Shown here piece by piece: positions 6,540 to 14,020 of a stretch of 14,020 bases of DNA. The notes beneath the pieces are model-generated. The model ran no database searches. It was not told the origin of the DNA and was given only the letters and a program-made list of their open reading frames with translations. The translations under genes and the position numbers were made by a program. This DNA comes from Bacteroidota bacterium (lineage in GTDB: Bacteria > Bacteroidota > Ignavibacteria > Kapaibacteriales > UBA2268), in the NCBI GenBank assembly GCA_027371665.1, contig DAHXMP010000227.1, forward strand, positions 1-14,020. Reading direction: 5' to 3'. Each line of letters begins with the position of its first letter. Position 1 is the stretch's first letter.

Positions 6540-9500
6540 ATGTTTAAAAAAGTTACTTACTCAGTACTAACCATAGCTATGCTTTTACTGCTGGCATTTG
6601 CGAGCATAAAGGCAGATATGGGACCGACACCGATGGGGCCATATAATTATGGAACCTATTATGGATACGGTAATTATGCCTATTACTTTACAGCTAATCG
6701 AGATTTCTGGATAACACGCGTGCATGTTCCAAATGAATATGGCGGGAACCAGCCGCAGAGCGTTGAAATTTACAGATTAAATGTTGTTCCATCATACTCC
6801 TGGCAGTTTTTTTATGACCAGTATTTTTATGGAGCGCAAACATATAATTATCTTCCTTTATGGTGTGTAAGAGCATGGGGCGGCGGTAATGGTCCTATCC
6901 AAATAAACCAGGGAACTGCATATCCCAGTGGTACTGTCCAGGATTTATATATCCAAAGTGGTCAGACAATATTAGTTTGCAGCAACATCGGAAATTATTA
7001 TCAGAGCTGTTATTATTCATACGGATGGGTAACAAATATTGGCGGGACAAACTTACAGTTATGGCCTGCCTTAGTATATAACGGTTATTATATGTACAGT
7101 AACTGGAGCTATTATGGATATATGATGCCTAACTACAGTTATCCTATGGGCAGGACTGAGTTATATTATAACCTACCGGTGTATATAACAGCAGTTCAAG
7201 CTGCAGGCGGCACGATTACCCCTGCCGGACAAACAGGCCCATTTAAAGCCGGAACCGATGCAAATACAAACTATACAATTACAGCTAATGCAGGAAAATG
7301 GATATCGGATATAATTGTAAATGGCAATTCAATTGGCCAGGGTTCAATAACCAACAGATCAGTTATGACTTATCATTTTGGCGTGATAAATTCAAACCAG
7401 ACAATAACCGCAGTATTCGGGAATAAAATTACAGCAACCGGTTTCGGTGTATTTATGAATCCCTCGGGAACATCTTATTATGGGCCGGGTGCAAATCCGA
7501 CTTTTGTACTCACACCATTCCCCGGTGCAAGAATAAGTACCATTATTGCAACTCCTGCAGTAGGTTCGCCTGTTAGTATCCTGGTACAGAATAACGGCAA
7601 TGGACAAACGGTAGCATTAGGACAACCCGGTTATCCGTTTGCAAGTTTGAGCCAGGATTGGACTTTGGTTGCCACGGCTGTTGTAAGCCTTACAACATCA
7701 ACAACGGCCCATGGGAATGTAACCCCTGTCGGCTATAACGAATATCCTTACGCCAATGATGTTTGGGTATCAGCAGTACCCGACCCGGGATATAAAGTAA
7801 ATCAATTTTATATTGATGGTGTTGACGTTCTCGACCCGGCATCTCCCGGTTACCCAGACCCAAGGTTAGATTTTTCACTAGCACCGGTAATCAGATACAG
7901 ATGCACAATGACACAGGCACATACAGCATCGGCTACATTTTATGCCTATGAAATTACACCTGAAATTGCAGGTTCCGGAACGGGCGGAACAATTGACCCG
8001 CCTAGTAAAGTAAGGGTTTTTGCACATGCACAGTATCCTTTCATTATTACACCGGACCTCGACTATCACGTAGCATATATCGGTGTAACAGACCTGAATA
8101 CCGGTAATACACAAATATCTGATAATTTGCCCAAACATGGCGGATATACTGTTCTTTTCAAAGATATTATGACGGATTACAGATTGTCTGCATCCTTTAC
8201 AATTGATGAGTATGTCCTGACAATTAAAAACGCAAAAACGATGGAGGGCGGGAAAGTATTCCCGACAGGAACATTAAGCGATACTTCAGACGATGGTATT
8301 ATGTATGTTAACTCGGGAACGAGTCAAAACTTCACGATAGAGGCAGACAATGGATGGTATATTCAAAATGTTTATCTCGACGGCGACAGCCTTGGTGGAG
8401 TTTCGTCCATAGCCCTGAATCAAATCAGAGCAGACCACGTTATAGACGCCAGATTTGCAAAACTGCAATACATAATTACAGCAACTGCCGGCAATCACGG
8501 AATAATCTCACTTGATGGATGGAAACAAGCAATTCCAACCAACGGTGAGTATACGGTAACCTACGGAGATAATGCACATTTCATCATCACTCCGGACCAT
8601 GGCTATAAGATTGGTGAAGTTAAGAAAGACGGAGCTATCGTAAATGCGGATCCGGAACAGAATTTCTATTATGTTACGAATGACCATACAATAACTGCAT
8701 CATTTGTACCGGCGAATACATATACAATATCCGCTTCATCAAATGCAGGCGGTTCAATATCTCCCAATGGAAACGTTTCGGTTTATGAAGGTGATGACCA
8801 GACATTTACATTTACACCCAACCCGGGATTTGAAATTGGTGAAGTGGTTATTGACGGTGTCCCACAGGGCAAGATAACATCGTACACCTTTACCGCTGTC
8901 AGTGGAGACCATACAGTCGAAGTTACATTCAACCCGATTGTAACACTTGGATTAATCTGCCAGCTCAACGATACGAAACCTGTTTCTGGACAACCGTTCA
9001 GCGTAACAATAACAGCAATTGACCAGTCGAATCAGCAGCCTGTAAATCCTCCGTTACCACTAAGCGTAACGATATCTGCAGGCCCCTCTTCACAGGGTAC
9101 TCTGGGAGGAACGCTGACAGGAACTATACCAACAAATGATAACAAGGTTACCATTTCAGGCATTGTTTATACAAACAATTCCGGTGAAGCAAATGTACAA
9201 TTGGTAACAAGCTCTACCGGTTTGCCGGATTGCATGATGACTACAAACTTCCTTGCCGCCGAGCCAATGACACAGGATTACGGCATCCAGATAGGCCCGA
9301 TGTCAACATATTACAGCAAGGACGGAACAACTGCATTGTCACAGGTCGAATTAAGCTGGACAGCAGGTGACGGTACCTCAAGGCTTCTCGTTATTAAACC
9401 AACTAACCCGATAGGCAACACGGAACTCCCGGCTGACGGACAGGGCTACACTGCAAATGCTGCTTATGGAAGCGGTGACCAGCTTGGACAGAACGGATGT

Positions 9501-9950
9501 TATTTGGTTTACAACGGTGCAGGTAATATGCTGACCGTAACTAATCTTATTGAAGGTACTTTGTATTATGTGAGAGTATTTGGATACAATGGAGTTAATG
9601 CTCTTGCAAATTATAATACAAACACAGGCACCGACAATCCGACATCATTCAGCCTTGTAGGAGTAGATGAAATGAATGTTGGAACCGGCTTCCAGGTAAC
9701 CAATGTATCGCCGAACCCGGCATACAATGACATTAAGTTCCACCTGAATGTTATAACACCTTCTGCTTTCACAATCGAAGTAGTTGACATGAGCGGAAGA
9801 ATAGCTTCGAGCGTATATCAGCAGGCATGGTTAGAAACAGGAACGAGAGAAATCTCGGTACCGCTGAGCAAGCTTGCTTCAGGTTCGTATGTACTGAAGA
9901 TATACAACGGAACAGATTTCGCATACCAGGTATTTACAATAGTCAGATAA
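6540..9950 (+). CDS. Large secreted T9SS cargo protein with tyrosine-rich head and InlB-type repeats
   Basis: The product has 1136 residues. A signal peptide (MFKK, hydrophobic to about residue 22, cleavage likely after SIKA at 25) is followed by an unrecognised domain (about 30-215) with roughly 34 Tyr in 180 residues and three Cys (109, 147, 157). Seven divergent InlB B-repeat-like units of 75-88 residues follow (about 217-798), each with the pattern GG-x-I-x-P...F-x-I-x-P-x-x-G-Y-x-I-x-x-V-x-x-D-G...HTITA-x-F. An Ig/Big-like module (about 800-905) and a fibronectin-III-like module (about 910-1040) come next. The C-terminus (about 1052-1136; VTNVSPNPAYNDI, VVDMSGRI, LASGSYVLKIY, FTIVR) is a type A T9SS sorting domain, removed or anchored after outer-membrane export. 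The likely role is a surface or secreted adhesin or matrix protein; no catalytic domain is seen. GGAGG at 6531-6535 supports the start. The gene stands alone, with its own promoter and terminator. Its ligand is unknown. Confidence 0.9.
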   Translation: MFKKVTYSVLTIAMLLLLAFASIKADMGPTPMGPYNYGTYYGYGNYAYYFTANRDFWITRVHVPNEYGGNQPQSVEIYRLNVVPSYSWQFFYDQYFYGAQTYNYLPLWCVRAWGGGNGPIQINQGTAYPSGTVQDLYIQSGQTILVCSNIGNYYQSCYYSYGWVTNIGGTNLQLWPALVYNGYYMYSNWSYYGYMMPNYSYPMGRTELYYNLPVYITAVQAAGGTITPAGQTGPFKAGTDANTNYTITANAGKWISDIIVNGNSIGQGSITNRSVMTYHFGVINSNQTITAVFGNKITATGFGVFMNPSGTSYYGPGANPTFVLTPFPGARISTIIATPAVGSPVSILVQNNGNGQTVALGQPGYPFASLSQDWTLVATAVVSLTTSTTAHGNVTPVGYNEYPYANDVWVSAVPDPGYKVNQFYIDGVDVLDPASPGYPDPRLDFSLAPVIRYRCTMTQAHTASATFYAYEITPEIAGSGTGGTIDPPSKVRVFAHAQYPFIITPDLDYHVAYIGVTDLNTGNTQISDNLPKHGGYTVLFKDIMTDYRLSASFTIDEYVLTIKNAKTMEGGKVFPTGTLSDTSDDGIMYVNSGTSQNFTIEADNGWYIQNVYLDGDSLGGVSSIALNQIRADHVIDARFAKLQYIITATAGNHGIISLDGWKQAIPTNGEYTVTYGDNAHFIITPDHGYKIGEVKKDGAIVNADPEQNFYYVTNDHTITASFVPANTYTISASSNAGGSISPNGNVSVYEGDDQTFTFTPNPGFEIGEVVIDGVPQGKITSYTFTAVSGDHTVEVTFNPIVTLGLICQLNDTKPVSGQPFSVTITAIDQSNQQPVNPPLPLSVTISAGPSSQGTLGGTLTGTIPTNDNKVTISGIVYTNNSGEANVQLVTSSTGLPDCMMTTNFLAAEPMTQDYGIQIGPMSTYYSKDGTTALSQVELSWTAGDGTSRLLVIKPTNPIGNTELPADGQGYTANAAYGSGDQLGQNGCYLVYNGAGNMLTVTNLIEGTLYYVRVFGYNGVNALANYNTNTGTDNPTSFSLVGVDEMNVGTGFQVTNVSPNPAYNDIKFHLNVITPSAFTIEVVDMSGRIASSVYQQAWLETGTREISVPLSKLASGSYVLKIYNGTDFAYQVFTIVR
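7188..8933 (+). repeat. Seven divergent InlB B-repeat-like units within the T9SS protein
   Basis: The units start near residues 217, 296, 382, 470, 558, 643 and 727. The last two are closest to the family pattern (GYKIGEVKKDG...HTITASF and GFEIGEVVIDG...HTVEVTF). Units 2 to 4 are more diverged and carry insertions. The DNA copies are not near-identical, so the array is old and not prone to recent slippage. Confidence 0.75.
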
Positions 9951-9981
9951 GAGTGGGCTAAAGTAAGTTGAAATAATAATG

Positions 9982-10015
9982 CGGGCTGAATTAAAATTCA
10001 GCCCGTTTTTTTTTT
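9982..10015 (+). terminator. Rho-independent terminator after the T9SS cargo gene
   Basis: CGGGCTGAATT and AATTCAGCCCG are perfect complements with a minimal AA between them (in practice a 9-10 bp stem with a 4-6 base loop). A run of ten T follows directly (10006-10015). It starts about 30 bases after the stop codon, closing the single-gene unit and separating it from the downstream fatty-acid gene. Confidence 0.93.
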
Positions 10016-10164
10016 GTAAAATTGTAATTATATACCGAAATGATTAATTTTATATGTTATAATATTTTGAATGACTGCAAAATAATTATGCGAAAAACCC
10101 GGACAATAATAAAATAAAATATAGATAAATTAAACAGTTCAATAAATAAAAACGGTAAAGAGAT

Positions 10165-12168
10165 ATGATTAAAACAGTAGGAGTGGTTGGGGCAGGAACT
10201 ATGGGTTCAGCACTGGCTCAAAAGTTTGCACAGGAAGGTTTTTCCGTTATAATGGCAGATAAGGAACAGCAGTTTGTCGAACGAGGGTATTCCAATATTA
10301 AGAATGTTTTGAGCGAAGCAATCGGAAAAAAAATATTTTCAGAAACTCAGGCCGAACAGATATTATCCAGGCTTAAGACAACTGTTGACCTGAAAGATTT
10401 GGCACAGTGCGACCTTGTGCTTGAAGCCGTATTCGAAAATCTTGAAGTTAAAAGGGAATTATTTAGAAATCTGTCTTCGGTAGTAAGAGATGACTGCATA
10501 CTTGCAACGAATACCTCATCGTTTTCAATAAAAGAAATAGCAGGAGCAGTAAAGAACCCGGAGAGATTTATCGGGATGCACTATTTTTATCATGCGGCAA
10601 AGAACAGGCTTGTCGAAATAATTCCTTTTGAAAAAACATCCGAAGATACTTATAAAAAAATGAAAGTGTTTTCAGTGCTATCAGGAAAAGATGCAATTAC
10701 AACAAAAGATACATACGGATTTGCTGTGAACCGCTTTTTTGTACCCTGGCTGAACGAATCAGTCAGACTTCTTGAGGACGGAATAGGGAAAATAGAAGAT
10801 ATTGACAGTATATGCATGAAATTATTCGGAATCGGGATGGGACCGTTTGCATTAATGAATGCTACCGGTGTACCGATTGCATATCATGCACAGAAAACCC
10901 TAGAGCGTTTCGGAAGTTTTTATGAAGTAGCTCCCTTGCTCAAATCTCAGGCAGAATCAGGTAAGCCTTGGGATATAGGAGACATGGCGGATGTTAAAGT
11001 TAATCCTGATAATGAAAAAGAAATATCGGAAAGGATGCTCGGAGTTGTTTTTTATGTAGTATCACAAATCCTTGATGAACAGGTATGCAATGCCTCTGAA
11101 TTGAACAGGGGAGCCCGAATAGGACTTGCATGGAGAAAAGGCCCGGTTGATTTGATGAATATTTATAAAGAAGACGAAGTAAGAAGATTGGTTAATATGA
11201 TATCAGATAAATATAATTCATCAAAACCAAAATCAATCGGCAAGGCTTCCTGGAAGATGGAATATGTTACTATAAATAAAGTAGGCAAAAATGCCGTAAT
11301 AACTATGGCAAGGCCTGAAGACATGAATGCCCTTAACGAGGAAGTTGTAAGGCAGTTGAATGAAAAATTCGATGAAGCAGATAGCGATAATAAGATTGAA
11401 ACCATTTTTATTACCGGACAAGGAAAAGCATTCGTAGCCGGTGCAGATATTAAGTTCTTCATTAAAAACATGAAGGCTGAAACTTATGAAAATATTGTCG
11501 GATTCACGAAATTCGGTCATGAGGTTTATGATAAGATTGATAACTCGAAGAAGAAAATTGTGATGATATTAAACGGTATTACTTTGGGAGGAGGGCTTGA
11601 ACTTGCTCTATGCGCCGATGTATTATTAGCCACACCAAAAGCTACTTTGGCTTTTCCTGAGACTGGAATCGGAATTTATCCGGGTTTGGGAGGAACTCAA
11701 AGGACTGTAAGAAAAGTCGGCAAGGGTATGGCGAAATACCTGATTTATACAGGTAAAACATTTTCTGCAAAAGAAGCGGAACAGGCAGGCCTAGTTGATG
11801 CCGTTATTCAGCCATCTGAAGTGTATGATATTCTTGAAGGGAGAAAGGAAATACCTCAGGCAAAAGGTTCGGTAATAATTTTTGGACCTGAACATACATC
11901 TATAGCGGAATTTTTTGAAAAAAACACATTGAATCAAATTATCGAGGGTAAGTATTCAACAGGAAATTTACCCGAAGAATCGGCATTAAAAATTGTGAAG
12001 ACAATAAAATTCAAGGCTCCGATAGCATTGCAGAAATCAGAAAAATTAATTGATGAGGCAAAAGGTTGTGATTCCGAACTCGATGAGCTTGTGAATATAT
12101 TTTCAACATCAGATGCAATGCTTGGATTAAGCAATATTGGTCAAAAAGTTCATTACGAAGGAAAGTAA
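10165..12168 (+). CDS. Bifunctional 3-hydroxyacyl-CoA dehydrogenase / enoyl-CoA hydratase (dehydrogenase first)
   Basis: The product has 667 residues and is cytoplasmic. The N-terminal half (1-345) is an NAD-dependent 3-hydroxyacyl-CoA dehydrogenase: Rossmann motif GAGTMG (9-14), NTSS (116-119), the His139-Glu151 dyad at the spacing seen in human HADH (12 residues), Asn189 in FAVNR, and a C-terminal helical domain. The C-terminal part (about 366-560) is a crotonase-fold enoyl-CoA hydratase: oxyanion-hole segment FVAGADIK (423-430) and both catalytic glutamates, Glu479 in GGGLEL and Glu499 in PET, 20 residues apart as in the rat enzyme. Together these perform hydration and oxidation in beta-oxidation, or the reverse. 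The order is opposite to FadB but matches the fused archaeal enzymes such as Metallosphaera Msed_0399. The dehydrogenase motif after His139 (YFYHAAKNRLVE) departs from the usual FFNPxxxMxLVE. The upstream AAAGAGA is only a weak SD; no convincing promoter is seen after the terminator. No thiolase or acyl-CoA dehydrogenase is adjacent. Confidence 0.92.
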   Translation: MIKTVGVVGAGTMGSALAQKFAQEGFSVIMADKEQQFVERGYSNIKNVLSEAIGKKIFSETQAEQILSRLKTTVDLKDLAQCDLVLEAVFENLEVKRELFRNLSSVVRDDCILATNTSSFSIKEIAGAVKNPERFIGMHYFYHAAKNRLVEIIPFEKTSEDTYKKMKVFSVLSGKDAITTKDTYGFAVNRFFVPWLNESVRLLEDGIGKIEDIDSICMKLFGIGMGPFALMNATGVPIAYHAQKTLERFGSFYEVAPLLKSQAESGKPWDIGDMADVKVNPDNEKEISERMLGVVFYVVSQILDEQVCNASELNRGARIGLAWRKGPVDLMNIYKEDEVRRLVNMISDKYNSSKPKSIGKASWKMEYVTINKVGKNAVITMARPEDMNALNEEVVRQLNEKFDEADSDNKIETIFITGQGKAFVAGADIKFFIKNMKAETYENIVGFTKFGHEVYDKIDNSKKKIVMILNGITLGGGLELALCADVLLATPKATLAFPETGIGIYPGLGGTQRTVRKVGKGMAKYLIYTGKTFSAKEAEQAGLVDAVIQPSEVYDILEGRKEIPQAKGSVIIFGPEHTSIAEFFEKNTLNQIIEGKYSTGNLPEESALKIVKTIKFKAPIALQKSEKLIDEAKGCDSELDELVNIFSTSDAMLGLSNIGQKVHYEGK

Positions 12169-12208
12169 AGCCAGGATAAGATAGGGTAAATTAATTGTTA
12201 CCTGCCTG

Positions 12209-13783
12209 TTAATTCAGTGCTTTTGGAAGTGTGAATTTAAAGGTTGAACCTTTATCTTTATCGCTGACAATCCAAATTATACCACCGTGCTTTTCAATAA
12301 ACTCTTTGCAGAGGATAAGGCCGAGCCCGGTGCCGCGCTCATTTTGTGTTCCGGGAGTGGTGTAACTGATATCGGTTCTGAAAAGCTTATCCTGGTCTTC
12401 TTTTGGAATGCCAACTCCAGTATCGGAAACTGAAAATTCATAGAAATTTCCTTTTTCTTCCGATGAAACTGAAATTTTACCGCCGTTAGGAGTGAATTTG
12501 ATTGCATTTGAAATTAGGTTTCTGAAAATGGTTGTCACCATATTAACATCAGCGAAAACATAAGTGTTAAATCTGATATTGGATGTCAACTGAATTTTTT
12601 TATTTAAGAGATTGATTAATGAAATTTCTTTGATATTATTAACGATATATGATATGTCTGTATTCTCCGGGTTATATGTAATCGAACCGCTTTGTGTCCT
12701 GGACCATGTGAGAAGATTAACGAGTAAATCATAAACCTGATTAGTTGTCTGCCTCATCATATCAATAAGTTCAAATTTTTCATCATCGGTGTATTTCTTG
12801 AATTCAACGACAAGAAGTTCATTGAGTGATTTTAGAGAACCAATGGGATTTCTCAGGTCGTGAGCTATGATGGAGAAGAACTTATCTTTAATAACATTTG
12901 ATTTCCTCAGCTTTTCAGCAGTATCGAGGAGTTGTTCGTTAAGTTTATATAATTTATTAGCTTCTTCTGTAATTGTAGATTTAGATTCGTTCAGTTCTTC
13001 AATCAGTTTAGCTTTGGATTTTTCTGCATCAATTTTAATGATAATTTCTTTTTCAAGCTCTGAATTTTTATCATTGATAATTTTGTATTGCCTGTCGAGA
13101 CGAGTTTTATAAAATAATATACCTCCCATACCGATAATCCAGATAATAAAATTGACAATAGCCAGTCGTAATATATCATTTGTTGTTGAGGACAGGAAAG
13201 GTTGAGCGTTAATGTTTACACTAATTCCCCCCCTAACCTGACCAATTTTGTATCCTTGTTTTTCGTGACAGGATAAACAATTTGTATCAACGTAGAGAGG
13301 AGCCATAAAACGAAAAATCTTTCTCGAACCATTATTGACTAATTCAAACACCTCTTTTTCTCCGTTGTCGAAACTTTTAAGAGCATTTGTTTCCCACTCA
13401 TCGGGTTTGTTTTTCGGATCAATTGTAATCAAGCTTGTAATATGATATTTTATTCCGTTTTCCTTAATATTAAGTTTAGACAATTGACGTGTCATATATT
13501 CAGGATTGATTTTTGTCAGTTTCAATCCACCGGTAGTAGTAACATCCCGGAGAGGGTCATCGAGATAAGGGTTAGGCTGGGTTTCAGGAGTAACAGGAAC
13601 GTAAACTCCACCATGCAAAGCGTTCCAGTGTCTTACACTGATGATTTCTTCGAAAAATGACCTGGTGATACTTTTTACTATATATGTTTTTTCACCTTTT
13701 TCAATGAATGAATAATAAAAAAAGGAGGAGAGGACAAATAAAGTCCAGAAAACAATAATAAAATAAAACGATTTTCTGCTCAT
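12209..13783 (-). CDS. Membrane sensor histidine kinase with DUF3365 (Tll0287-like) heme-binding sensor
   Basis: The product has 524 residues. TM1 (about 7-26) and TM2 (about 204-225) flank a periplasmic DUF3365 domain (about 27-203). It shows RHWNALHGGVYVPV (51-64), the NPYL segment, NPEYMTRQL (93-101), PDEWE (127-131), FRFMAPL, and the CLSCH c-type heme site (Cys169, Cys172, His173) followed by GYKIGQVRGGISV. A coiled coil (about 228-300) leads to a HisKA domain with phospho-acceptor His308 (AHDLRNP) and a HATPase domain: N box Asn422/Asn426, G1 DTGVGIP (454-460), F box near 468, and G2 GTGLGL (484-489). All catalytic boxes are intact. It should sense redox state or a gas such as NO or O2 through a covalent heme and phosphorylate a regulator. 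No response regulator gene is in the window (orphan, or the partner lies beyond 14020). It converges with the acyl-CoA enzyme gene (40 bases apart). No SD is visible. Confidence 0.92.
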   Translation of the reverse strand: MSRKSFYFIIVFWTLFVLSSFFYYSFIEKGEKTYIVKSITRSFFEEIISVRHWNALHGGVYVPVTPETQPNPYLDDPLRDVTTTGGLKLTKINPEYMTRQLSKLNIKENGIKYHITSLITIDPKNKPDEWETNALKSFDNGEKEVFELVNNGSRKIFRFMAPLYVDTNCLSCHEKQGYKIGQVRGGISVNINAQPFLSSTTNDILRLAIVNFIIWIIGMGGILFYKTRLDRQYKIINDKNSELEKEIIIKIDAEKSKAKLIEELNESKSTITEEANKLYKLNEQLLDTAEKLRKSNVIKDKFFSIIAHDLRNPIGSLKSLNELLVVEFKKYTDDEKFELIDMMRQTTNQVYDLLVNLLTWSRTQSGSITYNPENTDISYIVNNIKEISLINLLNKKIQLTSNIRFNTYVFADVNMVTTIFRNLISNAIKFTPNGGKISVSSEEKGNFYEFSVSDTGVGIPKEDQDKLFRTDISYTTPGTQNERGTGLGLILCKEFIEKHGGIIWIVSDKDKGSTFKFTLPKALN

Positions 13784-13826
13784 TGCAATTTCGTGTATAA
13801 TTAATTTAAAATATAAATATAATTAT

Positions 13827-13851
13827 TCGAACTTAACATTTATAAGTTCGA
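13827..13851. promoter_or_regulatory. Perfect 9-bp inverted repeat upstream of the histidine kinase
   Basis: TCGAACTTA-N7-TAAGTTCGA (13827-13835 and 13843-13851) lies 44-68 bases before the kinase start codon at 13783. It has G and C in both arms, unlike its AT-rich surroundings, which makes chance less likely. It could be an operator for a dimeric regulator (half-site spacing about 16 bases centre to centre) or a hairpin in the 5' leader. Confidence 0.5.
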
Positions 13852-13897
13852 GATTATTTATATTAAAGAAAACAAGAAAATCAAACCCTTAATAAAT

Positions 13898-13927
13898 CAA
13901 AATTAAGAAAAAAATAGAATATTCAAA
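13898..13927 (-). promoter_or_regulatory. Possible Bacteroidetes-type promoter for the histidine kinase
   Basis: On the minus strand TTTG (13927-13924) is followed after 18 bases by TAATTTTG (13905-13898), which fits TAnnTTTG. The spacer is one base shorter than the usual 19-21. If it is used, the leader would be around 110 bases and would contain the 13827-13851 inverted repeat. AT-rich sequence makes false matches easy. Confidence 0.35.
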
Positions 13928-14020
13928 AAATTGCAATATTTTTATTTATTCGGATTTTTCGATTCATTTTAAATGGGTAAATATTTTAAAACATTTTGTT
14001 ACAAAACCCAAAATTTTATT

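Noticed and set aside
7188..8933. Repeat region as CRISPR or recent tandem duplication
   Set aside because: Repeats are 75-88 codons long, diverged at DNA level and in one coding frame; they are protein domain repeats.
7392..8968. Several minus-strand open frames of 61-86 codons inside the T9SS gene
   Set aside because: They are antisense shadows of a long coding frame with clear protein domains; none has recognisable content.
10058..10063. TATAAT as a -10 box for the acyl-CoA enzyme gene
   Set aside because: No -35 element at proper spacing, and the lineage's -7 consensus TAnnTTTG does not fit here; such hexamers are expected by chance in AT-rich DNA.
12169..12208. Hairpin terminator between the convergent acyl-CoA enzyme and kinase genes
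   Set aside because: Only a 5-bp GGTAA/TTACC stem with an 8-base loop and no T-run on either side.

Overview
The window most likely comes from a low-GC member of the Bacteroidota/Chlorobiota lineage, perhaps Ignavibacteria-like. The evidence is a secreted protein with a type IX secretion (T9SS) C-terminal sorting domain, a promoter with the Bacteroidetes TTTG/TAnnTTTG architecture in front of it, a DUF2723 membrane glycosyltransferase, and a C-terminally divergent mix of Shine-Dalgarno-led and SD-less genes. The phylum-level call is an inference; species cannot be read from this sequence.

Layout. Positions 2-1072 hold the 3' part of a DUF2723 (GT117-like) gene. It is followed by a scar of an IS3-like insertion sequence (about 1072-1345) with a terminal-repeat-like pair and a stop-riddled orfA start. 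Directly downstream is a near-perfect sigma-54 promoter (1410-1426), a 56-codon small membrane-protein ORF (1476-1646), and an NlpC/P60 lipoprotein (1657-2190), apparently one short transcription unit. On the minus strand, a secreted S9 prolyl-oligopeptidase-family enzyme (5777 down to 3012) overlaps by 37 bp an RlmB/TrmH-type 23S rRNA methyltransferase (3048 down to 2239). A 762-bp, very AT-rich divergent intergenic region with several small palindromes separates this pair from a 1136-residue T9SS cargo protein (6540-9950). That protein has a tyrosine-rich head, seven InlB-type B-repeats, Ig/Fn3-like modules and a sorting tail, and its gene ends at a textbook rho-independent terminator (9982-10015). 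Next comes a bifunctional 3-hydroxyacyl-CoA dehydrogenase/enoyl-CoA hydratase (10165-12168), with its domains in the opposite order to FadB. It converges on a membrane sensor histidine kinase (13783 down to 12209) with a periplasmic DUF3365 (Tll0287-like) heme-binding sensor.

How the genes relate. There is no single pathway. Envelope themes dominate: glycosyl transfer, a cell-wall peptidase lipoprotein, a secreted peptidase, a surface adhesin-like protein and a heme-containing redox or gas sensor. The fused beta-oxidation enzyme is the only clear central-metabolism gene. The least described part is the sigma-54 promoter, small membrane ORF and NlpC lipoprotein unit next to the IS scar. The kinase has no response regulator in view, and the large T9SS protein carries an unusual tyrosine-rich N-terminal domain.
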